A stretch of DNA of 64,000 nt from NCBI GenBank assembly GCA_036734945.1, contig DAIMXP010000012.1:1-64000 (forward strand), read 5' to 3'. This DNA is from UBA4733 sp036734945. GTDB taxonomy: Bacteria; Chloroflexota; UBA4733. A model generated the notes under the pieces. That model did not search any database and was not told where the DNA came from. It worked only from the letters and a program-made list of their open reading frames with translations. The position numbers were made by a program, and so were the translations under genes. Below, piece after piece: positions 24,144 to 32,289 of the stretch. The stretch's first letter is position 1; each line of letters begins with the position of its first letter.

Positions 24144-25178
24144 GTGATCAACGTCGGCATCGTCGGCTATGGTTTCGCGGGGCGGCGCTTTCACGCCTAC
24201 CTGATCAGTTTGACCGAAGGGCTGCGACTCTACGCGGTTGCCACGCGTGATCCTCGGCGGCAACAGCAAGCCCGCGACGAATACGGATGCACCGTGGTCG
24301 GCACACTGGACGAACTGCTGGCAGACGGCAACGTGCAGTTGATCGTGCTGGCCACGCCGCATGCGACCCACCGCGACCTCGCCGTGCTGGCGATGAACGC
24401 CGGCCGGGATGTAGTGACCGACAAAGTGATGTGCCTCAACGTGGCGGAAGCGGATGCCATGATCGCCGCCCGCGACCGCAATGGCGTGATGCTGAGCGTC
24501 TTCCACAATCGCCGCTGGGACTGGGATTACCTGACCGTTCGCCAGGTGATCGAACAAGGGCTGCTCGGCCAGCCCTACCTCTTCGAACAGGCGGTGACGA
24601 GCTACCGGCGACCGGGCGGCTGGCGGGCGGAGGCGGCGCAGAGTGGGGGCATCCTTTACGATTGGGGGGCGCACCTCGTCGACCAGACGCTGCAACTGGT
24701 ATCTTCGCCGGTGGTCGACGTCTGGTGCTCCATCAAGTACGGCGGTTGGGGCGTGGACATCGGCAATTATGCCAAGCTAGTCCTGCGCTTTGCCGATGGG
24801 ACAGCTGCGGAAATCAATACCGGCAACCTGGTCCGCAAGAGCAAGCCGCGCTGGTACGTTGTCGGCGACCGCGGCACCCTGGTGAAAGAAGGCCTGGACC
24901 CCCAGGAGCCGGCAATGCTGGCCGGTAACATCGACGCCGCCCAGGAGAACCCGGCCAACCGTGCCAGGATCTACACCGAATTCGGCGGCATGCCCGGCGA
25001 GGTGATCGTCGAGACGGTCCACGCCTCCTGGAAGTCCTACTACCGCAACATCGCCGACGTGCTGAACAACGGCGCAGAGCTGGCCGTCACGCCGGAGAGC
25101 GCACGCCGCGCTATCGCTGTGTTTGACGCCGCAATGGTGTCGGTGCGCACGGGGCAAAGTGTGCGGGGGGAGATTTGA
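24144..25178 (+). CDS. Gfo/Idh/MocA family oxidoreductase
   Basis: A 344-residue oxidoreductase with VGIVGYGFAGRRFHAYL (dinucleotide site) and VVTDKVMCLNVAEADAM at the catalytic-lysine position, where DKV replaces the usual EKP. The second domain shows RPGGWRAEAAQSGGILYDWG and HLVDQTLQL, giving His/Asp at the usual catalytic place. GTG 24144 follows AGGAG. It ends the plus-strand sugar-acid gene group. Its stop is followed within 30 bases by an inverted-repeat element. It is clearly divergent from the other two family members in the window. Confidence 0.85.
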   Translation: MINVGIVGYGFAGRRFHAYLISLTEGLRLYAVATRDPRRQQQARDEYGCTVVGTLDELLADGNVQLIVLATPHATHRDLAVLAMNAGRDVVTDKVMCLNVAEADAMIAARDRNGVMLSVFHNRRWDWDYLTVRQVIEQGLLGQPYLFEQAVTSYRRPGGWRAEAAQSGGILYDWGAHLVDQTLQLVSSPVVDVWCSIKYGGWGVDIGNYAKLVLRFADGTAAEINTGNLVRKSKPRWYVVGDRGTLVKEGLDPQEPAMLAGNIDAAQENPANRARIYTEFGGMPGEVIVETVHASWKSYYRNIADVLNNGAELAVTPESARRAIAVFDAAMVSVRTGQSVRGEI

Positions 25179-25207
25179 ACGGGCGGCGGGCACCGCAGTG
25201 CCCCCAC

Positions 25208-25320
25208 CAGGGCCGCGATTGCGATCGGCGGCCGAGCGACGAGGGGCACTGCGGTGCCGGAGACGTCGTGCGACCGCAGTCGCCCTCGTCGCTTGGCCGC
25301 CGATCGCAATCGCGGCCCTG
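25208..25320. repeat. Palindromic intergenic element, copy 1
   Basis: The left arm begins CAGGGCCGCGATTGCGATCG and the right arm (25272-25320) is nearly its perfect reverse complement, ~48 bp per arm. It belongs to the same family as 28097-28225, 50492-50571 and 61971-62099, which share CAGGGC[CG]GCGA at the ends and GGC[CG]AAGCGAC further in; here CGATTGCGATCGGC replaces CGACTGCGGTCTGC. It lies between two convergent genes. Confidence 0.85.
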
Positions 25321-25324
25321 TTAC

Positions 25325-26527
25325 CTAACGCCGCGAGGCTTCGTTCATCCGCCTGATCCAACGCGCCGGTTCGCGGATCTCTGCCATGTCCGGCAGAGTC
25401 TGCGGTGACGTAAAGGCGCGATTCATGAAGTCGATATCGCGCGCTGCGACCACTGCGTTGACGAAGGTTTCGCCCAGGATGTACTGTTCCAGCTTCATTT
25501 CTAGACCGGTGATCTTGTTCCAGATCTTGTCGAGTCTGGTCTGCTTGCTGCGCCGGGCCTCGAAACGCTCTTTTACCACGCCGTAGTCGGGCATGAGGAG
25601 CGCGCCAATGTGGTCCATGACGTGGTTGCTGTACCCTTCCAGCAAGCACATGAGTGCTTGCAACTGGCGGAAGAGATCTTTCTGCTGGTCGCTCATGAAG
25701 AGTTCCAACCAGTGACCGCGGTCGCCAAGGCGGCTGGCCACGCGCTTGACCATCTGCTGGGCAGAGTCGGCATCCAGCGTGACGCGGAGTTGCTGCACTT
25801 CGTCGGTCAACGCCTGCATATGCTCGGCGATGCGGCTATTCAGGTACTCGGCCAGCCACGGGTGCGCTTCAAACTCGTAGGCGTGCGTCGCCTCGTGCAG
25901 GCCGATCCAGAGCCGAAACTGCTCCGGCGGGATGCCGAGCAGCCGCTCGGTGGCAGCGATATTCTCTTCGACGAAGTAGAGCTTGCCGGAGAGCAACGGC
26001 TCCCTGCCCAGCAGCGCCACATCGTATTGCCCGAGGACGCGGCGCGCCAATGAACCGAGCAGCAGGCCCATCTGCGCGCTGACAGCGACGCCGTTGACCA
26101 TACCGGCTATCGGCGCGAGCGACTGCGTGGCAACACGGCGCATCAGCGTCCCATAGACACGCTCCAGAGGCTCGAACAGTTCCCGGAAGTTGCGGATATT
26201 GGTGTCGATCCACTCCGAGCGATCAAACACATAGATGGTCTGCAAAGGTTGCGGTAGTGTGGTCTGGAGATACCCGGCGATCAGCGGCTCCGTGCGAGCG
26301 ATGTAGCCCTGGAACTCCGCCTGCCGCAGCGCGGCGGACACGGTTGGCAGCCGCCGCCCGCGGTTTGCCACCGCCACCGCCACGGTGCGGACACGGTCCC
26401 AATCGATGACCCGGCGCTCACCGGTCTCCATGGCTCGCGCCCGCTGAAGCACGTACACGCCGGCGCCAACCGCGCCAACCATCGCTAAACTGCGCAGGAC
26501 GGAGCGTCCCGATCCCCTGTTGTCCAT
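25325..26527 (-). CDS. Zincin-type metalloprotease of the DUF2342/F420-associated family
   Basis: A 400-residue protein with an N-terminal hydrophobic segment (SVLRSLAMVGAVGAGVYVL), so it is probably membrane-anchored. The zinc motif HEATH is at residues 211-215 (IGLHEATHAYEFEAHPWL), with a downstream MCLLEGYSNHVMDHIG supplying the third ligand Glu. This architecture matches the DUF2342 'zinc-dependent metalloprotease / coenzyme F420 biosynthesis-associated' proteins common in Actinobacteria and Chloroflexota, whose substrate is unknown. ATG 26527 is preferred because AGGGGG precedes it; an in-frame ATG at 26557 is possible. It is divergent from the NDH-2 gene, sharing a 138-bp gap. No F420 biosynthesis gene is visible in the window. 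Confidence 0.8.
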   Translation of the reverse strand: MDNRGSGRSVLRSLAMVGAVGAGVYVLQRARAMETGERRVIDWDRVRTVAVAVANRGRRLPTVSAALRQAEFQGYIARTEPLIAGYLQTTLPQPLQTIYVFDRSEWIDTNIRNFRELFEPLERVYGTLMRRVATQSLAPIAGMVNGVAVSAQMGLLLGSLARRVLGQYDVALLGREPLLSGKLYFVEENIAATERLLGIPPEQFRLWIGLHEATHAYEFEAHPWLAEYLNSRIAEHMQALTDEVQQLRVTLDADSAQQMVKRVASRLGDRGHWLELFMSDQQKDLFRQLQALMCLLEGYSNHVMDHIGALLMPDYGVVKERFEARRSKQTRLDKIWNKITGLEMKLEQYILGETFVNAVVAARDIDFMNRAFTSPQTLPDMAEIREPARWIRRMNEASRR

Positions 26528-26665
26528 CGGCCCCCTATTCCCGCTACCTCGTTCCATGCTACCACGACCCTTTTTGGGGCCGCCCGCCGCGCTGCGTTCG
26601 CACGAGGAAGGGTCATGCGGGACAATGGAGCGGGAATCGGTATCCCCGCGAAGCAGGAGGACGCC

Positions 26666-28096
26666 ATGCGAAAGCGGCAGATCGCGCTCATCGGGCTGGC
26701 CGCGACGGCCGGCTGGCTCATCGGCGTCACGCGCGGACGGGAAGAGCCGCCCATGCTGCCATCTGATGACCTGACACCGGGGCGGCGGCGTGTGGTCATC
26801 CTCGGTGGCGGCTGGGGCGGCGTCTATACTGCCCTGACCCTGGAGAGGCTACTGCGGCCCGGCGAAGGCGTCGAGATCGTGCTGGTCAACCGCGAGAACT
26901 TCTTCCTGTTCACCCCGATGCTGCCCGAAGTAACCGGCAGTTCCGTCGAGGTGTCCCACATTGTCAACCCGATCCGGCGCATGCTGCAACGGACGCGCTT
27001 TGTCGCCGGCGCTGTTGAGGAGATCAACCTGGCGGACCGTCAGGTTGGCATCCGCCTCGCCGGCGGCAGTACCCACCAGTTCAGCTACGACCAACTGGTG
27101 CTGGCGCTCGGCGGCGAAACCAACTACTACGGCTTGCCCGGCGTCGAGGACCACGCCTTTACCGTCAAGTCCTTAGCCGACGCCATCGCGCTGCGCAACC
27201 ACCTGATCGACGTGTTGGAGCAGGCGGATGTCGAGCCGACGGAGGCCCGGCGGCCGCTCGTGACCTTCGTCCTGGCCGGCGGCGGTCTGAACGGCGTCGA
27301 GGTCATGGGCGCGATCAACGACTTCGTCCGAGAGGCCGTGACCGCCTACCCGCAGATTCCCAGCGGCGAGATCCGCACCGTGCTTCTGGAAGCCGGACCG
27401 CGCCTGATGTTCGAGATGGAACCGGCCCTGGCCGACTTCACGCGCCGCAAACTGGAAGAGCGCGGTGTCGAGATCTGGCTGAATAGCCGGGTGGCCGGCG
27501 CGTCAGCGGGCGAGGTACGCCTGGTCGATGGCCGGGCACTGGCGACACGCACGCTGATCTGGTCAGCCGGTGTCCGCCCCAGCTCGCTGCTGGCCAACCT
27601 GGCCCTGGACCGCGACCGCTCCGGCCGCATCATGGTGGAACGGACGATGCGCGTGCCAGGCCACGACGGCGTCTGGGCGCTGGGCGACTGCGCCCACGTA
27701 CCGAACCCTGCTGCCGGCAAAGATGCCGCCTACCCACCCACCGCCCAGCATGCCCTGCGCGCCGCCTATCGCCTTGGCCGGAACATTGCCGCCGTGCTGC
27801 GCGACGAGGAGCCGCAGCCCTTCGACTACCCGCGACGCATCCAGTTGGCGACCATCGGCCATCGGGTCGGTGTCGCCTCGCTCATGGGTGTTCGATTGTC
27901 CGGCATCATCCCCTGGTGGCTCTGGCGCACCTACTACCTGGGCCGCTTACCGAGAGTCGAACGCCGCCTGCGCGTGACCCTTGACTGGACGCTTGACCTC
28001 TTCTTCCCCCGCGACATCGTGCAGTTGCCGGTGGCGGAGCGGCGGGGGCAACCCCGTGCCACGATGCCGGACAAGGCGCGAACGGAGACTGGCTAA
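26666..28096 (+). CDS. ndh: Type II NADH dehydrogenase-like FAD oxidoreductase
   Basis: A 476-residue flavoprotein. The N-terminus RQIALIGLAATAGWLIGV is hydrophobic and may anchor it. Then come RRVVILGGGWGGVYTALTL (FAD GxGxxG), FVLAGGGLNGVEVMGAI (NADH site), TLIWSAGVRPS, and GVWALGDCAHVP (second FAD contact). The C-terminal GIIPWWLWRTYYL is the amphipathic membrane helix usual for NDH-2. It passes electrons from NADH to quinone without proton pumping. ATG 26666 lies five bases after CAGGAGG. A palindromic repeat begins at the base after its stop. A sulfide:quinone reductase or other family role is less likely but not excluded. Confidence 0.85.
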   Translation: MRKRQIALIGLAATAGWLIGVTRGREEPPMLPSDDLTPGRRRVVILGGGWGGVYTALTLERLLRPGEGVEIVLVNRENFFLFTPMLPEVTGSSVEVSHIVNPIRRMLQRTRFVAGAVEEINLADRQVGIRLAGGSTHQFSYDQLVLALGGETNYYGLPGVEDHAFTVKSLADAIALRNHLIDVLEQADVEPTEARRPLVTFVLAGGGLNGVEVMGAINDFVREAVTAYPQIPSGEIRTVLLEAGPRLMFEMEPALADFTRRKLEERGVEIWLNSRVAGASAGEVRLVDGRALATRTLIWSAGVRPSSLLANLALDRDRSGRIMVERTMRVPGHDGVWALGDCAHVPNPAAGKDAAYPPTAQHALRAAYRLGRNIAAVLRDEEPQPFDYPRRIQLATIGHRVGVASLMGVRLSGIIPWWLWRTYYLGRLPRVERRLRVTLDWTLDLFFPRDIVQLPVAERRGQPRATMPDKARTETG

Positions 28097-28225
28097 CAGG
28101 GCCGCGACTGCGGTCTGCGGCCAAGCGACCATGGCGACTGATGTCGCGCTGCACCGCGGCGCTCGATGATGCAGGCGACCGCAGTCGCCCCGGTGACTTG
28201 GCCGCAGACCGCAGTCGCGGCCCTG
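28097..28225. repeat. Palindromic intergenic element, copy 2
   Basis: It begins CAGGGCCGCGACTGCGGTCT one base after the ndh stop and ends with the reverse complement at 28225; arms of ~36 bp enclose a central GCGACTGATGTCGC block. It is a member of the family at 25208, 50492 and 61971. It lies between convergent ndh and nrdR. Confidence 0.88.
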
Positions 28226-28260
28226 TCACTCCCCGCAGTTGCGACCCTGTTCCCGTCCTG

Positions 28261-28722
28261 CTACACCCGCTGCTGCGCCATCAACTGGTCGATCTCCCGC
28301 TGCATCGCTTCCAGGTCGGCAAACCCCATGTAGACGGAGGCAAAGCGGATATAGGCGACAGCGTCCAGTTCCTTTAATCCATCAAGGACAAACTGGCCGA
28401 TTTGCTGGGTTGACACCTCGGGCTTCCCTAAGTCGAAAAGCTGCTGCTCGATCCCGCGCAGGAATACGTCCACTTGCTCCTGCGGCACCGGACGCTTCTC
28501 CAGCGCCTTGAGGGTGTTGCGCATGAGCTTGTCGCGGGAGTACGGTTCACGCCGGCCATCTTTCTTCGCCACCATCAGCGGAACGGCTTCGGCGCGCTCA
28601 TAGGTCGTGAAGCGATTCTGGCAGGCGACACAACGTCGGCGGCGGCGCGTGACGATGCCGTCTTCCAGCTCGCGCGAGTCAATGACCTGGGTGTCTTGTT
28701 GAGCGCAGTAGGGGCAACGCAC
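28261..28722 (-). CDS. nrdR: Transcriptional repressor NrdR
   Basis: A 153-residue protein. The zinc ribbon is complete, with Cys3, Cys6, Cys31 and Cys34 (RCPYC... and CVACQNRFTTYER). An ATP-cone follows (VAKKDGRREPYSRDKLMRN, FVLDGLKELDAVAYIRFASV). NrdR binds NrdR boxes and represses ribonucleotide reductase genes when dATP is bound. The GTG at 28722 is chosen because it places the first Cys at position 3 as in all NrdR proteins and follows GAGGGAAGG; the frame extends nine codons further. No ribonucleotide reductase gene is nearby. Confidence 0.95.
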   Translation of the reverse strand: MRCPYCAQQDTQVIDSRELEDGIVTRRRRRCVACQNRFTTYERAEAVPLMVAKKDGRREPYSRDKLMRNTLKALEKRPVPQEQVDVFLRGIEQQLFDLGKPEVSTQQIGQFVLDGLKELDAVAYIRFASVYMGFADLEAMQREIDQLMAQQRV

Positions 28723-28822
28723 CGCTGGGCCTTCCCTCGTGTAGAACACGCCCGCTCCTGTTGCTCCGGCCCGGACGGACGGGTAGAGTATACGGCAGTC
28801 GAGCGAAAGTAAACGAGGCAGG

Positions 28823-29110
28823 ATGCGCTACAAGATCGAACCGGTCAGTGGACCGGACGAACAGGAGGTCATCACCGGCGACGGCTTTGTGGCCATCGCT
28901 CCCTGCCCCAGTTGCGGCGCGCGCTGGAAATCGGGCGGCGTCTTGATCGCGGATGACCCGAACGCCACCGAGAAGCAGGGCGCCCGGCGCGTCGAGATGC
29001 TGGCGCAGATCCGCAATGGCTGTCCCGACTGCTCGCAGGGTGGGCGCGGCGCGCAGGCACGTCAGCAGCACGGTCGATTGAGGAGCGCCTGGCCTGGCTC
29101 ACGGCGCTAG
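28823..29110 (+). CDS. Small putative zinc-knuckle protein of unknown function
   Basis: A 95-residue protein I do not recognise. It contains CPSC (APCPSCGARWKSGGVL) and, about 40 residues later, CPDC (RNGCPDCSQ), a spacing that could bind one zinc ion. The middle segment NATEKQGARRVEMLAQIRNG is charged and probably helical. The C-terminal ~20 residues are Arg/Gly/Gln-rich and look unstructured. GAGGCAGG directly precedes the ATG. It lies divergent from nrdR and 34 bp before rsgA, on the same strand as rsgA, so it may be co-transcribed with the ribosome-maturation GTPase. Confidence 0.55.
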   Translation: MRYKIEPVSGPDEQEVITGDGFVAIAPCPSCGARWKSGGVLIADDPNATEKQGARRVEMLAQIRNGCPDCSQGGRGAQARQQHGRLRSAWPGSRR

Positions 29111-29144
29111 CACCCCCACCGGCTTCCCTTCTGTCGCCGAAGGG

Positions 29145-30047
29145 ATGGTGACGCGCGCCGAAAGCGGCTTCTACACGGTCCTCCTGGACGACGGCAGCCA
29201 CGTGCGCTGCCGCTTGCGCGGCCGGCTGAAACAGGGCAGGGCGGACGTCGTCTCGCTCGTTACTATCGGTGACCGCGTCCGGGTCACCCTCACCGCCGAC
29301 GATGACGGTAATGTCGAGGAAGTGCTACCCCGCCGCACCGAGTTGGTCCGGCGGGCGGCCGGCCCGGGCCGCAAGCGCTGGATCAGCCAGGCGCTGGCTG
29401 CCAACCTGGACCTCTTAGTCGTCGTCACGTCGATCGTTGCGCCGGAATTCAATGTTGCACGCCTGGATCGTTTCCTGGTGGTGGCTGAGGACGCCGACAT
29501 ACCGCCCACCATCTGCCTGAACAAGTGTGATCTAGCGACCAGGGCGAAGGTCGCGGAGGCGCTGTCGCCCTTCACCAACACTGGTTACCCGATGATCCAG
29601 ACCAGCGTTGTCAGCGGTCAGGGGCTACCCGAGCTGCGGTCGCTGCTGGAGGGGCATCGCTCCGCCTTCGTTGGCGCCTCCGGAACCGGAAAATCGAGCC
29701 TGCTGAACGCGCTGTTACCCGGAGCCGGCCAGCGCACCGGCGACGTGAACAGCGCCTCGGGTCGGGGCCGCCACACGACGACCGTGGCGCAACTGGTGCC
29801 GCTGGATGAACAGACCTGGCTGGCCGACACCCCAGGGCTACGCGAGCTCTCACCGTGGGGCCTGCAGCGCGACCGGCTGCCCTGGCTGTTCCCGGAAATT
29901 CGTCTCGCCATCGAGGCTCCGTGCCGCTTCCCGGCCTGCACGCACCGCAGCGAACCCGGTTGTCGGGTCCTGGAAGCGGTACACGACGGGCGCATGGCCG
30001 AATCGCGTCACAGCAGTTACGTCAAGCTATGGGATGAGGCGGAATAG
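29145..30047 (+). CDS. rsgA: Ribosome small subunit-dependent GTPase A
   Basis: A 300-residue circularly permuted GTPase. An N-terminal OB-fold (VRCRLRGRLKQG, IGDRVRVTL) is followed by the motifs in permuted order: G4 NKCD, G5 TSVVSG, G1 GASGTGKSSLLNAL (P-loop ~residues 177-184), G2 with RHTTT and G3 DTPGLREL. The C-terminal zinc module is present (PCRFPACTHRSEPGCRVLEA). It assists late 30S maturation. ATG 29145 follows GAAGGG. The short spacing from the zinc-knuckle gene suggests one transcript. Confidence 0.95.
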   Translation: MVTRAESGFYTVLLDDGSHVRCRLRGRLKQGRADVVSLVTIGDRVRVTLTADDDGNVEEVLPRRTELVRRAAGPGRKRWISQALAANLDLLVVVTSIVAPEFNVARLDRFLVVAEDADIPPTICLNKCDLATRAKVAEALSPFTNTGYPMIQTSVVSGQGLPELRSLLEGHRSAFVGASGTGKSSLLNALLPGAGQRTGDVNSASGRGRHTTTVAQLVPLDEQTWLADTPGLRELSPWGLQRDRLPWLFPEIRLAIEAPCRFPACTHRSEPGCRVLEAVHDGRMAESRHSSYVKLWDEAE

Positions 30048-30118
30048 CGTAGGCTATGCATGGGCGACCGATCCGGTCAACGCATGCTACGCTAGCACGC
30101 ACCAGGAAGCGAGGCAGC

Positions 30119-31024
30119 ATGCAGGCCGAAACAGCCACTCTAGACTGGCCGCCCGATCTCTTCGACAGTGAAGAACAGGATGAACCGTTGGCTGGGCAAG
30201 ACCACGCCGACACCATCGACAGCCTCTCCTACCCTTTGCGCGGTCGCCTGTCCGGCCCCGATTGCTTTGTGGCCGCCGAGTTGCGCGTCCATCGTAATCC
30301 GGGAAACCTGCGCGACTACAAAGAGCCGGATGTGCTGGTCGCCTTCGGCGTGCCTGACCGCGTGCGACCCCGTTACGACCTCTGGGTGGAAGGCAAGGCC
30401 CCCGATCTGGTGATCGAGGTGCTCTCGCAGTCGTCGGTCGAGAACAAGGACCTGACGGACAAGCGCGCCTGGTATCGCACTGAGGAAGTGCGCGAGTACG
30501 TGGTGCTCGACCCCAGCGGGGACTTTGCGCCGGAACCTCGGCTGCAAGCCTGGCTCCTGGGCTACCGCGCCGACGGCAGCGCCGATGTCTACCGGTTGGC
30601 GGAGGACGGAACGCTGTGGAGCACGGTGATCCCCTTTGGCTGGCGGGTGGTGGACAACCGGGTGCGGGTGGTCGACCGGGCAACTGGCGAGCTGTTCCCC
30701 TGGATCACCGAGGTAGAACCGCAGTTGCGCCGAGAGGTCGCCTTACGGCAAGCGGCGCAGGAGGACGCGCGGGCAGCGCAGGAGGACGCGCGGGCAGCGC
30801 AGGAGACAGCGAGGCAGGCGGAGGAGCGCGAACGGCTGGCGATAGAGCACGCTCGCCTGGCTGACGAACGGGAGCAACAAGCTCGAAACGCAGCTCAGCA
30901 ATCGACAGCGCGCGAGCGCCTTGCAATCGAACGAGAACGCACGGCGCTGGAGCGAGCGGAACGGGAAGCAGCAGCGCGGCGCGTGCTGGAAGAGGAACTG
31001 GCACGCCTGCGCCGCCAGAACTGA
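30119..31024 (+). CDS. Uma2 family (DUF820) PD-(D/E)XK protein with coiled-coil tail
   Basis: A 301-residue protein. Residues ~60-190 carry the Uma2/DUF820 restriction-endonuclease-like fold: EPDVLVAFGVPD, APDLVIEVLSQSSVENKDL (E-x-V of the active site) and KRAWYRTEEVREYVVLDP. Residues ~215-301 form a charged helix rich in Glu, Arg, Ala and Gln with a 7-residue repeat AQEDARA, encoded by a perfect 21-bp tandem duplication (30755-30775, 30776-30796). That region should be a coiled coil. Uma2 genes occur in many copies in Chloroflexota and Cyanobacteria and their role is unknown. ATG 30119 follows GGAAGCGAGG. Confidence 0.85.
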   Translation: MQAETATLDWPPDLFDSEEQDEPLAGQDHADTIDSLSYPLRGRLSGPDCFVAAELRVHRNPGNLRDYKEPDVLVAFGVPDRVRPRYDLWVEGKAPDLVIEVLSQSSVENKDLTDKRAWYRTEEVREYVVLDPSGDFAPEPRLQAWLLGYRADGSADVYRLAEDGTLWSTVIPFGWRVVDNRVRVVDRATGELFPWITEVEPQLRREVALRQAAQEDARAAQEDARAAQETARQAEERERLAIEHARLADEREQQARNAAQQSTARERLAIERERTALERAEREAAARRVLEEELARLRRQN

Positions 31025-31203
31025 GGCGGCGAATGCCGGTGTACTGGCCAACGCCTCCAGTGTCGGCTGTCCGGCCGCGGCGGCTTCCATGGGCGCACCA
31101 ACCGCATCGGCGTTGCCTGTTTGCCCCCACTTTCAACTGCCTGGTACCATTGATTTTGCTTTCCACGGGGCACGCCCCAGGTAGTCGGCAGGTTGAGGGA
31201 TAA

Positions 31204-32289
31204 ATGGACGGAGACGTCGCCGCAGCCGAACGGTCAGCGGAGCGAGCGCTAGCCGACGCGGCGCAGGCAGACGACGCGCCGACGGCGCTGGAACGTTGGC
31301 GTATTCAGTGCCTGGGCGACAAGGGGCAGATCACGCTGCTGCTGCGTGCTATTGGCAAGCAACCGGCAGACCAGCGCAAGGCGTTCGGCATGCTGGTGCA
31401 AGCAGCGCGCGAGCGCCTGGAAACGGCCTACCGGGAGGCGCTTAGCGCCGCAGAGCATGCCAAGTTGACGACGCAACTGGCCGGTGAGCAGCTTGACGTC
31501 ACCCTGCCGGGCCGGCCTCTGCCGGCCGGCGTGCCGCACCCCACCATTCAGGCCATGCACGATATTCTGCGCGCTTTCGCCAACCTCGGCTTTCAAGCCG
31601 TCGAAGGGCCGGAGGTGGAGTGGGATTTCTTCAACTTCCAGGCGCTGAATATCCCGCCCGACCATCCGGCGCGTGACATGTGGGATACGCTCTGGGTGGA
31701 CGACCGCATGCTGCTGCGCACGCATACCTCACCAATGCAGGTGCGCTACATGCGGGAGCACGCGCCGCCCATTCGAGTGATCTTCCCCGGTCGCGTCTAT
31801 CGCTACGAGCAACTAGATGCCACCCACGAGTCCCAGTTCTACCAGTTCGAAGGGCTGATGGTGGACGAGCACGTCAGCTTCGCCGATCTCAAAGGCGTCC
31901 TGACGGACATCGCCCGCCAGCTCTTCGGCGCCCAACGCCGCACGCGCTTCCGCTGCGACTACTTCCCCTTCGTCGAGCCAGGCGCCGAGATGTCGATCGA
32001 CTGTTTCCGCTGCGACGGCACGGACGCCGACTGCCGCGTCTGTAAAGGCAGCGGCTGGCTGGAGATTCTGGGCGCCGGGATGGTCCACCCTAAGGTGCTG
32101 GAGTACGGCGGGCTGGACCCGCAGCGTTACCAGGGCTTCGCCTTCGGCACCGGCATCGAGCGCATCGCCATGCCACGTTACGGCATTGAGGATATCCGGC
32201 TGTTCTACCAGAACGACCTGCGTTTCCTGCGCCAACTGCGCGTGGCGCCGGCCGAGCCGCCAACCTGGGAGCGGAGGGCGACCTGGTGA
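31204..32289 (+). CDS. pheS: Phenylalanyl-tRNA synthetase alpha subunit
   Basis: A 361-residue subunit of the alpha2-beta2 enzyme that charges tRNA-Phe. Class II motifs are visible: GRPLPAGVPHPTIQAMHDIL, VEGPEVEWDFFNFQALNIP (motif 1 region), LLRTHTSPMQVRYM, RVYRYEQLDATHESQFYQFEG (motif 2), and FAFGTGIERIAMPRYGI (motif 3). Between motifs 2 and 3 it has CFRCDGTDADCRVCKGSGW, a four-cysteine insert. The N-terminal ~90 residues are the tRNA-binding coiled coil. Its stop overlaps the pheT GTG. Confidence 0.96.
   Translation: MDGDVAAAERSAERALADAAQADDAPTALERWRIQCLGDKGQITLLLRAIGKQPADQRKAFGMLVQAARERLETAYREALSAAEHAKLTTQLAGEQLDVTLPGRPLPAGVPHPTIQAMHDILRAFANLGFQAVEGPEVEWDFFNFQALNIPPDHPARDMWDTLWVDDRMLLRTHTSPMQVRYMREHAPPIRVIFPGRVYRYEQLDATHESQFYQFEGLMVDEHVSFADLKGVLTDIARQLFGAQRRTRFRCDYFPFVEPGAEMSIDCFRCDGTDADCRVCKGSGWLEILGAGMVHPKVLEYGGLDPQRYQGFAFGTGIERIAMPRYGIEDIRLFYQNDLRFLRQLRVAPAEPPTWERRATW

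Noticed and set aside
31025..31203. T-box leader or tRNA gene before pheS
   Set aside because: No T-box sequence, specifier-loop arrangement or cloverleaf could be made out in the 179-base gap.
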